From Streptomyces longispororuber (GTDB lineage Bacteria; Actinomycetota; Actinomycetes; Streptomycetales; Streptomycetaceae): 34,149 bases of DNA. This document shows, piece after piece, positions 1-6,788 of this stretch. The stretch spans positions 1 to 34,149 of the forward strand of contig NZ_JAMOLN010000108.1 in the NCBI RefSeq assembly GCF_024448165.1. The letters are read 5' to 3'. Numbering within the stretch: position 1 is the stretch's first letter; every line of letters begins with the position of its first letter. The translations under genes were made by a program, and so were the position numbers. The notes under the pieces were generated by a model. It worked only from the letters and a program-made list of their open reading frames with translations, ran no database searches and had not been told where the DNA came from.

Positions 1-238
1 CGGGCCTGCCGGGGCGCTCGCCCGGCGGGCAGGGTTCGATCTCGCTGCCGTCGACAGGGTTGACGGTCAGGAGGTAGTCGCCGGACACGAGCTGCACGGT
101 GCGTGCGAGCGCGGGCGCGGGCTGGCCGAAGTCGGGTGTGAGCGGATCGCGCGGCGGACGCTGGCGGCCGCCGGCGGCAGACGTGTCGTCGTGCCGGTCC
201 TGGCTGAAATCTTCCGGTCCCCGGTTCATCGGGTCCAT
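1..238 (-). CDS. Unrecognised protein, N-terminal fragment
   Basis: About 79 codons are visible before the gene runs off the left edge. The start is ATG at 238, preceded by a GGGGGG run about ten bases upstream as a possible ribosome binding site; a second in-frame ATG at 229 has none. The visible protein begins MDPMNRGPEDFSQ, is hydrophilic and rich in Asp, Arg and Pro for its first 45 residues, then has a short ordered-looking stretch (RTVQLVSGDYLLTVNPVDGS) before PCPPGERPGRP. There is no signal peptide or membrane helix. I do not recognise the family from this fragment. A disordered head before a larger catalytic or ATP-binding domain is possible, but nothing in the window shows it. It lies downstream of the STAS gene on the same strand, 303 bp away. 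Confidence 0.6.
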   Translation of the reverse strand, partial: MDPMNRGPEDFSQDRHDDTSAAGGRQRPPRDPLTPDFGQPAPALARTVQLVSGDYLLTVNPVDGSEIEPCPPGERPGRP

Positions 239-541
239 GGTCAAAGCCCCCCAAAAGCGTGGTGTGCCGCTTGCCCCTCCCGGCCTGTGCACACTGCGCT
301 GTCGCTTCTGGTCCGGTGCCCGCGCGGCGGGTGTCGTACCGCGGGCGACCGAACCCTAGACCTTCACCAAGTATCTACGAACACCCGGGGTACCGCCCCG
401 CCCGGGACGTCACAGTCTCGTGAGGATTGTGAGCGCTTCCCACAGGAATGAACGGTTCATTCCCTGTGGGCCGTTGTGGTCCGCTTGGGGGCCCTTCCGG
501 GCCGTTGCGAACCCTTTGGGCCAGACGCGCGGCAGCTTGGG
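239..541. other. Intergenic stretch with palindrome and 21-bp tandem repeat
   Basis: These 303 bp separate the STAS gene from the partial gene at the left edge. The stretch holds a near-perfect inverted repeat (439-470) and most of a 21-bp tandem duplication that spans the STAS stop codon (516-557). A TAGGGT hexamer on the minus strand (358-353) could be a -10 box for the partial gene, but I see no convincing -35. The small plus-strand ORFs here have no ribosome binding site and look like chance reading frames. Confidence 0.5.
439..470. repeat. Near-perfect inverted repeat
   Basis: CCCACAGGAATGAAC (439-453) is followed by one base and then GTTCATTCCCTGTGGG (455-470), its reverse complement with one extra C. 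With almost no loop it reads more like an operator-type palindrome than a classical terminator. It has no U-tract on the minus strand, and it sits 72 bp after the STAS stop codon and 201 bp before the next start. It could end the STAS transcript or bind a dimeric regulator of the next gene. Confidence 0.6.
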
Positions 542-557
542 TCAGACGCGCGGCAGC
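516..557. repeat. 21-bp tandem duplication across the STAS stop codon
   Basis: Bases 516-536 and 537-557 are abutting copies of one 21-bp unit, identical at 20 of 21 positions. The single difference (C521 versus T542) is the base that makes the TGA stop in the right copy and a TGG codon in the left copy. Confidence 0.85.
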
Positions 558-865
558 GACTCGACGCCGATGCCGCCCTCGATGGCCAGGATCCGGTGCA
601 GCCGGGTCGCCACGAGGAGTCGCTGCATCTGGGGCGGCACCCCGCGCAGCACGAGCCGGCGCCCGCAGCGCCCGGCCCGCCGGTGGGCGCCCATGATGAC
701 GCCGAGCCCCGTCGCGTCCCACGAGTCGAGTTCGGACAGGTCGAGCACCAGGTCACCGATGCCGTCGTCGACGGCGGTGTGCAGGACCGTACGGGCGTCC
801 GCCGCGCTGCGGACGTCGAGGCGGCCCCCGACGACCAGCTCGACGTGGTCGCCCCTGATGTGCAT
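542..865 (-). CDS. STAS-domain anti-sigma factor antagonist
   Basis: The 107-residue protein is a single STAS domain, the SpoIIAA/BldG fold. Such proteins bind an anti-sigma kinase and free its sigma factor, and are switched off by phosphorylation. The core runs VELVVGGRLDV (residues 8-18), DLVLDLSELDSWDATGLGV (38-56) and RLLVATRLHRIL (82-93). DATG at 50-53 aligns with the family DSSG phosphorylation loop, so Thr52 takes the place of the usual phosphorylated Ser and Ala51 replaces the other Ser. I chose ATG at 865 because GGGGAG lies five bases upstream; the longer reading frame up to 1078 would overlap the dehydrogenase gene and has no ribosome binding site. No partner kinase or sigma factor gene is visible nearby. 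The end of the gene lies in a 21-bp tandem duplication. Confidence 0.85.
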   Translation of the reverse strand: MHIRGDHVELVVGGRLDVRSAADARTVLHTAVDDGIGDLVLDLSELDSWDATGLGVIMGAHRRAGRCGRRLVLRGVPPQMQRLLVATRLHRILAIEGGIGVESLPRV

Positions 866-1022
866 ATGCGCTCCCCGTGCAATCAAATAGTGACGAGAGG
901 TATCCATGTGATCTGGGTATGTCACTGCAACTGACTGGCCGGAGGGGCCAGAAGTTGCCGTCTGTAAGCGAACCGATACCGAATTCACCCCGAGGGGTGA
1001 CATGGCGTCAGGCGTGCACGAT

Positions 1023-1874
1023 TCAGCCGTGCTTGTAGAACCCTTGCCCGCTCTTGCGCCCGATGTCACCGGCGTCAACCATCCGGCGCATCAGCTCCGG
1101 CGGCGCGAACTTCTCGTCCTGCGACTCCGTGTAGATGTTCCCGGTCGCGTGCAGCAGGATGTCGACGCCGGTCAGGTCGGCGGTGGCCAGCGGCCCCATC
1201 GCGTGTCCGAAGCCGAGCTTGCAGGCGATGTCGATGTCCTCGGCGGTGGCGACGCCCGACTCGTACAGCTTCGCGGCCTCGACGACGAGGGCCGAGATGA
1301 GACGGGTGGTGACGAAGCCGGCCACGTCGCGGTTGACGACGATGCAGGTCTTGCCGACGGACTCGGCGAACTCCCGTGCGGTGGCGAGGGTTTCGTCGCT
1401 CGTCTTGTAGCCGCGGACCAGCTCGCACAGCTGCATCATCGGCACGGGCGAGAAGAAGTGCGCGCCGACGACCCGCTCGGGCCGCTCGGTGACGGCCGCG
1501 ATCTTGGTGATCGGGATGGCGGAGGTGTTCGAGGCGAGCACGGTGTCGTCCCGCACGATCTTGTCGAGCGTGCGGAAGATCTCGTGCTTGACCTCGAGCT
1601 TCTCGAAGACGGCCTCGACGACGATGTCGGCGTCGGCGACGGCGTCCAGATCGGTGGTCGTGGTGATGCGGGCGAGTGCGGCCTCGGCGTCCTCGGCGGC
1701 GAGCTTCCCCTTGCTCACGAACTTGTCGTACGACGCCTTGATGCCGTCGGTGCCGCGCCGGAGGGCTTCGTCGGTGACGTCGCGCAGGACGACGTCCCAG
1801 CCCGCCTGGGCGGAGACCTGGGCGATACCGGATCCCATGAGACCGGCTCCGATGACGGCGAGCTTCCCTGCCAC
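1023..1874 (-). CDS. 3-hydroxybutyryl-CoA dehydrogenase
   Basis: This 283-residue cytosolic enzyme interconverts acetoacetyl-CoA and 3-hydroxybutyryl-CoA with NAD(P)(H), as in fatty acid turnover and butyryl-CoA supply. The N-terminal Rossmann motif GAGLMG (residues 9-14) binds the nucleotide. The catalytic His lies in VVGAHFFSPVPMM, followed by the conserved Glu in CELVRG, and the C-terminal 3HCDH domain contains GFVTTRL and GPLATADLTGVD, ending in GRKSGQGFY. The length is normal for the stand-alone family. The start is GTG at 1874, with GGGGAG seven bases upstream. It lies downstream of tetR on the same strand with a 134-bp gap holding a TAGGGT -10-like hexamer (1930-1925), so it probably has its own promoter. 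ACCGCTTA occurs twice in that gap (1890-1897, 1952-1959). An hbd or fadB2 name is possible, but I leave the symbol empty. Confidence 0.93.
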   Translation of the reverse strand: MAGKLAVIGAGLMGSGIAQVSAQAGWDVVLRDVTDEALRRGTDGIKASYDKFVSKGKLAAEDAEAALARITTTTDLDAVADADIVVEAVFEKLEVKHEIFRTLDKIVRDDTVLASNTSAIPITKIAAVTERPERVVGAHFFSPVPMMQLCELVRGYKTSDETLATAREFAESVGKTCIVVNRDVAGFVTTRLISALVVEAAKLYESGVATAEDIDIACKLGFGHAMGPLATADLTGVDILLHATGNIYTESQDEKFAPPELMRRMVDAGDIGRKSGQGFYKHG

Positions 1875-2008
1875 GTGCGACTCCCCTTAACCGCTTACCC
1901 GCTTTTTACGTTGCTCTTTTGCGGACCCTAGCGTCCGTGAGGGGCCGTGTGACCGCTTAGAGATGCGCGTCACGTCTCGAATGACGGACATCACACCGGG
2001 TTGGGTCA

Positions 2009-2647
2009 TCAGGCGCCGCGTACGGCGTAGTTGAGCACCTTGCCGCTCAGGAGTTCCTCGATCTCGTCGAGCAGGCCGAGCATCTCGCGAGAGACCTCGG
2101 CGGGCCTGCCGCCCGCCATCATGCGGCGGCCGATCTCGCCCATGACGGTCTGGTGCACCCAGTTGATCTGGCCGGCGACCAGGGTCGGCAGGGTGTCGGC
2201 CGGGTCGGCGCCGACCTCCTCGCGCAGGGTCGCCTCGATGTTCTCCAGGACCTCCTGGGACAGCCGCCACATCCGGGACCTGAGCGTCGGCGCGTCGTGC
2301 AGCACCCGCATGAACTGCTGGTAGCCGTCCATCAGGCCGACACGCGGGGACACCGCCTCGACCTCGCCGCGCAGTTCGCGCAGGACGGCGGCCGCCGCGG
2401 ACTCCCCCGTGTCGCGGCCGCGCACCCAGCGCGACATCCGGTCGACGACGCCGGAGCTGCGGTCGAGGAACAGGTCCTCCTTGGCCGGGAAGTAGTTGTA
2501 GACGGTGTTCACCGAGACGTCGGCGGCGTCCGCGACCTCCGCGACGGTCACCGCGTCGAAGCCGCGCTCCAGGAAGAGCCCGGTCGCCACGTCGGAGATG
2601 TACTGCCTGGTCTGCCGCTTCTTCCGCTCCCTGAGCCCTTCTGCCAT
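2009..2647 (-). CDS. TetR-family transcriptional repressor
   Basis: The 212-residue protein has an N-terminal TetR helix-turn-helix (about residues 12-60, with TVAEVADAADVSVNTVYNYF and then PAKEDLF) and a helical C-terminal ligand-binding half that I cannot assign to a subclass. It is divergent from a DrrAB-like ABC exporter whose start is 82 bp away. The space between holds a 14-bp-arm inverted repeat, so the simplest reading is that it represses the exporter and itself until a ligand, perhaps a drug or lipid, is bound. The ATG at 2647 has no Shine-Dalgarno sequence, but TAGGAT lies exactly six bases upstream, the pattern of a leaderless actinobacterial mRNA. Confidence 0.92.
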   Translation of the reverse strand: MAEGLRERKKRQTRQYISDVATGLFLERGFDAVTVAEVADAADVSVNTVYNYFPAKEDLFLDRSSGVVDRMSRWVRGRDTGESAAAAVLRELRGEVEAVSPRVGLMDGYQQFMRVLHDAPTLRSRMWRLSQEVLENIEATLREEVGADPADTLPTLVAGQINWVHQTVMGEIGRRMMAGGRPAEVSREMLGLLDEIEELLSGKVLNYAVRGA

Positions 2648-2653
2648 GGGTCG

Positions 2654-2659
2654 ATCCTA
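2654..2659 (-). promoter_or_regulatory. Candidate -10 box for leaderless tetR mRNA
   Basis: TAGGAT on the minus strand is followed by six bases and then the tetR ATG. This spacing would place the transcription start at or next to the A of the start codon. The -35 position falls in the AT-rich left arm of the inverted repeat and does not match the consensus well. Confidence 0.55.
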
Positions 2660-2673
2660 GCCGTTCGCTGGCT

Positions 2674-2710
2674 TCACTTAATTTTTGGGGACGTTGCAAA
2701 ATTTAAGTGA
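2674..2710. promoter_or_regulatory. Candidate TetR operator (inverted repeat)
   Basis: TCACTTAATTTTTG (2674-2687) and CAAAATTTAAGTGA (2697-2710) are reverse complements at 13 of 14 positions, with a nine-base centre. The AT-rich repeat stands out in GC-rich DNA. It overlaps the expected -35 zone of tetR and lies 20 bp before the exporter start, where a repressor could block both promoters. Confidence 0.7.
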
Positions 2711-2729
2711 CTCTGTTTTTCTGTTCCGC

Positions 2730-3512
2730 ATGGCAGTCATCAGCACGTCCGGGCTCGCCCGGACCTTCACCACCAGGCGCGGCCCCGTCGAGGCGGTCCG
2801 CGGCGTCGACCTGCGCGTCGGAGCCGGCGAGATCCTCGGCTTCCTCGGTCCGAACGGCGCGGGCAAGACCACGACCCTGCGGATGCTCACGACCCTGCTG
2901 GCGCCCACCGGCGGCGCGGCCACCGTCGCGGGCCACGACCTCGTGACCGACCCGGCGGGGGTGCGCCGCGCGGTCGGTTACGTCGCCCAGTCCGGCGGCG
3001 TCGACCCGAACGTCTCGGTGCGCGAGGAGCTGGTCACCCAGGGCCGCCTCTACCGCCTGACACGGACTCAGGCGGCCGACCGCGCCGAGGAGCTGGCGGC
3101 CGACCTCGGCCTCACCGACCTCCTGGACCGCAGGACGGCCGCGCTCTCCGGCGGCCAGCGGCGCCGCCTCGACATCGCCCTCGGGCTCACCCACCGCCCC
3201 CGGGTCCTCTTCCTGGACGAGCCGACGACCGGGCTCGACCCCGGCAGCCGTGCCGACCTGTGGGACCTGGTGCGCCGGCTGCGCGACGAGCACGGCACGA
3301 CCGTCTTCCTGACCACGCACTACCTGGACGAGGCGGACGCCCTCGCGGACCGGATCGTCGTGGTGGACAAGGGAGTCGTCGCCGCCGACGGCACCCCGAG
3401 CGCCCTCAAGCTGGCGCACGGCGGGTCGATCGACGCGACGCTGCAGGAGACCTTCCTGGCGATCACCGGCCGCGGGCCCGCACCGGTGGACACGACCCCG
3501 GTGGCGGTGTGA
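2730..3512 (+). CDS. ABC exporter ATP-binding protein, DrrA-like
   Basis: The 260-residue nucleotide-binding subunit powers the adjacent membrane protein. It carries Walker A GPNGAGKT (residues 40-47), a Q-loop in YVAQSGG, the signature LSGGQ (139-143), Walker B VLFLDEPTTGLD (159-170) and the switch His in FLTTHYLDEAD. The order and wording match the DrrA/CcmA exporter class, whose members move drugs, lipids or antibiotics out of the cell. I start it at ATG 2730; the reading frame is open further upstream, but that part crosses the operator repeat. There is no clear ribosome binding site, so the mRNA may have a very short leader. It overlaps the permease gene by four bases (GTGA). The substrate cannot be read from the sequence. 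Confidence 0.93.
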   Translation: MAVISTSGLARTFTTRRGPVEAVRGVDLRVGAGEILGFLGPNGAGKTTTLRMLTTLLAPTGGAATVAGHDLVTDPAGVRRAVGYVAQSGGVDPNVSVREELVTQGRLYRLTRTQAADRAEELAADLGLTDLLDRRTAALSGGQRRRLDIALGLTHRPRVLFLDEPTTGLDPGSRADLWDLVRRLRDEHGTTVFLTTHYLDEADALADRIVVVDKGVVAADGTPSALKLAHGGSIDATLQETFLAITGRGPAPVDTTPVAV

Positions 3513-4273
3513 GCGACATGAGGACCCTGACCACGGACACCCTGCTGATCTTCGGGCGGTACGCCCGCCAGACCCTCTCCTCCAAGTTCCAGATCCTCTT
3601 CGGCATCCTGATGCCGCTGCTGTACCTGCTCTTCTTCGGACCGCTGCTGACCGATCTGCCGCTGAGCGCCGCGGGCAGCTCCTGGCAGGTCCTGGTGCCC
3701 GGACTGCTGCTCCAACTCGGCCTGTTCGGCGCCTCGTTCGCCGGGTTCTCGGTGATCCTGGAGAAGAACAACGGCGTCGTGGAGCGGATGCGCGTCACGC
3801 CGGTCAGCCGGCTCGCGCTGCTGCTCGGCCGCGTGCTGCGCGACACCGCGCTCTTCCTCTTCCAGGCCGTGCTGCTGGTGCTGGCCGCGCTGGCGATGGG
3901 GCTGCGGGCACCGCTCGCCGGGATCCTGATCGGCTTCGGCTTCGTCGCCCTGCTGACGGTCTCGCTCGCCTCGCTGTCGTACGCGCTCGCGCTCCGGGTC
4001 GCCACGCCGCAGGAGTTCGGCCCCGTCGTCAACGCGGTCGCGATGCCGTCGATGCTGCTGTCGGGACTGATGCTGCCGATGGCGCTCGCGCCCGGCTGGC
4101 TGGACGTCCTCTCGCACGTCATGCCGGTCCGCTATCTCGTCGACGCGATGCGGGACGCGTACGTGGGCGAGTACGCGACGGCACACATGCTCTACGGGTC
4201 CCTGGTCGCGCTCGCCTTCGCGGCGCTCGCCGTGACGGTGGGCACACGTGTCTTCCGCCGGGCGGGCGCATAA
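3509..4273 (+). CDS. ABC exporter permease, DrrB-like (ABC-2 type)
   Basis: The 254-residue integral membrane protein has about six hydrophobic helices and the ABC-2 layout: a cytoplasmic N-terminus, a first helix around FQILFGILMPLLYLLFF, the conserved loop NNGVVERMRVTPVSR, then paired helices ending in the MLLSGLMLPM and HVMPVRYLVDAMR segments typical of DrrB proteins. It should form a two-plus-two exporter with the upstream ATPase. The start is GTG at 3509, which overlaps the ATPase stop as GTGA and suggests translational coupling; ATG at 3518 is the alternative and would shorten it by three residues. It probably answers to the divergent TetR. Confidence 0.9.
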   Translation: MSDMRTLTTDTLLIFGRYARQTLSSKFQILFGILMPLLYLLFFGPLLTDLPLSAAGSSWQVLVPGLLLQLGLFGASFAGFSVILEKNNGVVERMRVTPVSRLALLLGRVLRDTALFLFQAVLLVLAALAMGLRAPLAGILIGFGFVALLTVSLASLSYALALRVATPQEFGPVVNAVAMPSMLLSGLMLPMALAPGWLDVLSHVMPVRYLVDAMRDAYVGEYATAHMLYGSLVALAFAALAVTVGTRVFRRAGA

Positions 4274-4274
4274 C

Positions 4275-4280
4275 TAGGCT
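4275..4280 (+). promoter_or_regulatory. Candidate -10 box, leaderless adenosyltransferase mRNA
   Basis: TAGGCT is followed by six bases and then the ATG at 4287. This is the same geometry as the tetR start and implies transcription beginning at the start codon. No good -35 is visible. The site lies just after the exporter permease stop codon. Confidence 0.5.
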
Positions 4281-4286
4281 GGCCGC

Positions 4287-4859
4287 ATGGTCAACCTGAC
4301 GCGCATCTACACCCGTACCGGAGACAAGGGCACCACCGCCCTCGGCGACATGAGCCGCACCGCCAAGACGGATCTGCGGATCTCGGCGTACGCGGACGCC
4401 AACGAGGCCAACGCGGTCCTCGGCACGGCGATCGCCCTCGGCGGCCTGGCGGAGGAGGTCGTGACGGTGCTGACGCGCGTCCAGAACGACCTGTTCGACG
4501 TCGGCGCCGACCTCTCCACGCCGGTCGTCGCCGAGCCCGAGTACCCGCCGCTGCGCGTGGAGCAGTTCTACGTCGACAAGCTGGAGGCGGACTGCGACCG
4601 CTTCAACGCGGAGCTGGAGAAGCTGCGCTCCTTCATCCTGCCGGGCGGCACCGCCGGCGCGGCCCTGCTGCACCAGGCGTGCACGGTGGTCCGACGGGCC
4701 GAGCGCTCCACGTGGGCGGCGCTCGAGGTCCACGGCGACACGATGAACCCCCTCACGGCGACGTACCTCAACCGCCTCTCCGACCTCCTGTTCATCCTGG
4801 CCCGTACGGCCAACAAGGAGGTCGGGGACGTGCTGTGGGTGCCGGGCGGCGAGCGCTAG
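4287..4859 (+). CDS. Cob(I)yrinic acid a,c-diamide adenosyltransferase, PduO type
   Basis: The 190-residue cytosolic enzyme moves the 5'-deoxyadenosyl group of ATP onto reduced corrinoid to make adenosylcobalamin, the cofactor of mutases and class II ribonucleotide reductase. The N-terminal nucleotide loop is YTRTGDKGTT (residues 8-17). The later conserved stretches are FILPGG (116-121), VVRRAER (134-140) and NRLSDLLF (162-169), as in PduO/MMAB trimers. The length is normal. It lies 13 bp after the exporter but has no ribosome binding site, and TAGGCT sits six bases before its ATG, so it probably has its own leaderless transcript. It ends six bases from the convergent membrane protein gene, with no terminator between them. 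Confidence 0.93.
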   Translation: MVNLTRIYTRTGDKGTTALGDMSRTAKTDLRISAYADANEANAVLGTAIALGGLAEEVVTVLTRVQNDLFDVGADLSTPVVAEPEYPPLRVEQFYVDKLEADCDRFNAELEKLRSFILPGGTAGAALLHQACTVVRRAERSTWAALEVHGDTMNPLTATYLNRLSDLLFILARTANKEVGDVLWVPGGER

Positions 4860-4865
4860 ACACCC

Positions 4866-5420
4866 TCACCCGCGTCCGGACGACAACCCGGCCGGCTCCT
4901 TCTTCGGGAACACCGTGTAGCTCAGCGCGATGACCAGGTTGATGGCGATCAGGAACAGCATCTTCTGCTGCCACGCCACGAGGGAGCTGGTCGAGCCGTC
5001 CCCGCCGACGTACCAGATGGCGCCCTGCAGCAGCCCGAGGGCGATGACCGCCGCGGCGATCCAGCGCGCGGCCAGCTTCCACTCGTGGATCGCGCGCGGG
5101 ACTCCGTACCGGGGCGTCGTCGGGGGCGGGCCGCCCGCCCAGCGGTGGGCGACGCGGACGTCGACCCACTTGATCGTGTAGTGGCCGAGCGCGATGGAGT
5201 AGCCGATGTAGACGGCGGCCAGGCCGTGCTTCCAGTCGGGCTCGGCGCCGTTCTTGAGGTCGATGGCGGTGACGACGAAGAGCAGCACCTCCAGGAGGGG
5301 CTCGCACAGCAGCACCGCGACGCCGGCCCGCGGCATCTTCGCCCAGTAGCGCAGCGCGAGTCCCCCGGCCAGCAGCACCCAGAAGGCGACCTCGCAGATG
5401 ACGATCAGCGTGACGATCAC
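4866..5420 (-). CDS. Conserved five-helix integral membrane protein
   Basis: The 184-residue protein starts at GTG 5420 with GAGGAG about seven bases upstream. The much longer open frame to 6515 is read through chiS and is not real. Five hydrophobic helices are visible: around residues 2-23 (TLIVICEVAFWVLLAGGLAL), 32-53 (VAVLLCEPLLEVLLFVV), 62-82 (AAVYIGYSIALGHYTIKW), 118-137 (WIAAAVIALGLLQGAIWYVG) and 152-168 (LFLIAINLVIALSYTVF). A conserved-looking loop, HRWAGGPPPTTPRYG, joins helices three and four. I know no function for it. It is divergent from the chiS kinase across 162 bp, and nothing links it to chitin use. Confidence 0.8.
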   Translation of the reverse strand: MIVTLIVICEVAFWVLLAGGLALRYWAKMPRAGVAVLLCEPLLEVLLFVVTAIDLKNGAEPDWKHGLAAVYIGYSIALGHYTIKWVDVRVAHRWAGGPPPTTPRYGVPRAIHEWKLAARWIAAAVIALGLLQGAIWYVGGDGSTSSLVAWQQKMLFLIAINLVIALSYTVFPKKEPAGLSSGRG

Positions 5421-5515
5421 GGTGGGCTCCTCTCGTTCCCCGCTTCCAGCGTCCCCGCCGAACGCCGCGTGATCGTCGTCGCAGGAGACGAACCGGGACT
5501 GCATCCTTCGATGTA

Positions 5516-5541
5516 GCGGGACCCGTGCGGCTTCGTCCCGC
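5516..5541. repeat. Inverted repeat upstream of chiS
   Basis: GCGGGAC (5516-5522) and GTCCCGC (5535-5541) face each other across 12 bases in the divergent intergenic region, 42 bp before the chiS ATG. It could be a regulator site or an RNA hairpin in the chiS leader. The arms are short enough to occur by chance in GC-rich DNA. Confidence 0.35.
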
Positions 5542-5582
5542 GGCACCGTGCCCGGCGCACCGCGGACGTGTTGGATGGAGTC

Positions 5583-6788
5583 ATGCAGCTCGCCCGCACC
5601 CGCCCGCCGCACCGCGACGACGTCCGGATCGCCGTGGTCGGGCTGCTGGGCGGCCTGGTCCTGTGGGCCTTCGGGCTCGGCATGAATCCCGGGCGGCTGT
5701 TCAACGGCTCCTGGCTGCTGGTGCCGCTGGCCGCCATGGCGGGCCTGGAGCTGCTGCGGCGCACCCGGCCGTGGTTCGCGCTGTGCGCCGGCACCCTCGT
5801 GCTCGCCGCCGACCAGTGCACCCAGGGCAGTCTGGCGACGGTCCTGATGTACACGGACCTGGTGTACGCGGCCGTCCTGTACGGGTCCCCGGCCGCGGCC
5901 CGCCGCATCCCCGTCGGCAGCGGGCTGCTGACCGCCGGCTCGACGCTGGGCGCCCTCGCCGTGTGGCGGCAGCCCGAGGCGCTGCTGATCGGGGTCGCCG
6001 TCGGGCTGATCACGTTCGCGCCCGCGACCACCGGCGTCCTCGTGCGCAACCACCGGGAGACGGCCGCGGCGGAGCGGCTGCGGGCCGAGCAGACCGCGCT
6101 GCTGGCCGAGATGGACCGCACCCAGGCGGTGACGGCGGAGCGGGCGCGGATGGCGCGCGAGCTGCACGACATGGTCGCGAACCACCTCTCGGCGATCGCG
6201 ATCCACTCCACCGCCGCGCTGTCCATCGACGACGCAGCGACGACCCGTACCGCGCTGGAGACGATCCGCGAGAACAGCGTCGACGGGCTCGCCGAGATGC
6301 GCCGGCTCATCGGCATCCTGCGCGATTCGAGCGGCGACACGGAGCCGGTCGCCGCGCCCACCCTGGACGGACTCTCCGCGCTGGTCGAGCACGCCCGCAC
6401 GAACGGGCTCGACGCCGTCCTCACCCTGACCGGGACCACCACCGGCCTGCCCGCGCCGGTCGAGCTCGCCGCCTACCGCATCGTGCAGGAGTCGCTCACG
6501 AACGCCCTCAAGCACGCCTCGGCGGGCCGGGTCACGGTCGCCGTCGAGCGGTCGGACGACCGGATCGAGGTCCGGGTCACCAGCCCGTACGGTGACCGGG
6601 ACGGGCCGCGCGCACCCGGCTCGGGCGCCGGGCTCGTCGGCATGCGCGAGCGCACGGCGCTGCTCGGCGGCACGTTCGAGGCGGGCCCGCTGGGCGCGGA
6701 TCCCGGCGGTGCGGCCGGGGACAAGGTGTGGCGGGTGCGTGCCGTCCTGCCGCTGGAGAACCCCGTACCGGAAAGGGAGTCCACGTGA
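5583..6788 (+). CDS. chiS: Two-component sensor histidine kinase of the chitinase locus
   Basis: The 401-residue membrane kinase has about five or six N-terminal helices (residues 14-155), a short coiled linker (158-185), the HisKA_3 H-box ARELHDMVANHL with phospho-accepting His195, and an HATPase domain with the N-box ESLTNALKHA (303-312) and the G-box GAGLVGM (348-354). This is the NarL-type class that pairs with LuxR-family regulators. It phosphorylates the regulator encoded by the next gene, whose start overlaps its stop as GTGA. The order kinase-regulator-chitinase matches the described chiS-chiR-chiC locus of S. coelicolor, from which I take the name. The start at ATG 5583 has GGAG two bases upstream, which is very close; TTGGAT six bases before it may mean a short leader. 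GTG at 5568 is a weaker alternative. Confidence 0.88.
   Translation: MQLARTRPPHRDDVRIAVVGLLGGLVLWAFGLGMNPGRLFNGSWLLVPLAAMAGLELLRRTRPWFALCAGTLVLAADQCTQGSLATVLMYTDLVYAAVLYGSPAAARRIPVGSGLLTAGSTLGALAVWRQPEALLIGVAVGLITFAPATTGVLVRNHRETAAAERLRAEQTALLAEMDRTQAVTAERARMARELHDMVANHLSAIAIHSTAALSIDDAATTRTALETIRENSVDGLAEMRRLIGILRDSSGDTEPVAAPTLDGLSALVEHARTNGLDAVLTLTGTTTGLPAPVELAAYRIVQESLTNALKHASAGRVTVAVERSDDRIEVRVTSPYGDRDGPRAPGSGAGLVGMRERTALLGGTFEAGPLGADPGGAAGDKVWRVRAVLPLENPVPEREST

Noticed and set aside
866..1078. N-terminal extension of the STAS protein to 178 residues
   Set aside because: It would overlap the dehydrogenase gene and has no ribosome binding site, while ATG 865 has GGGGAG at good spacing.
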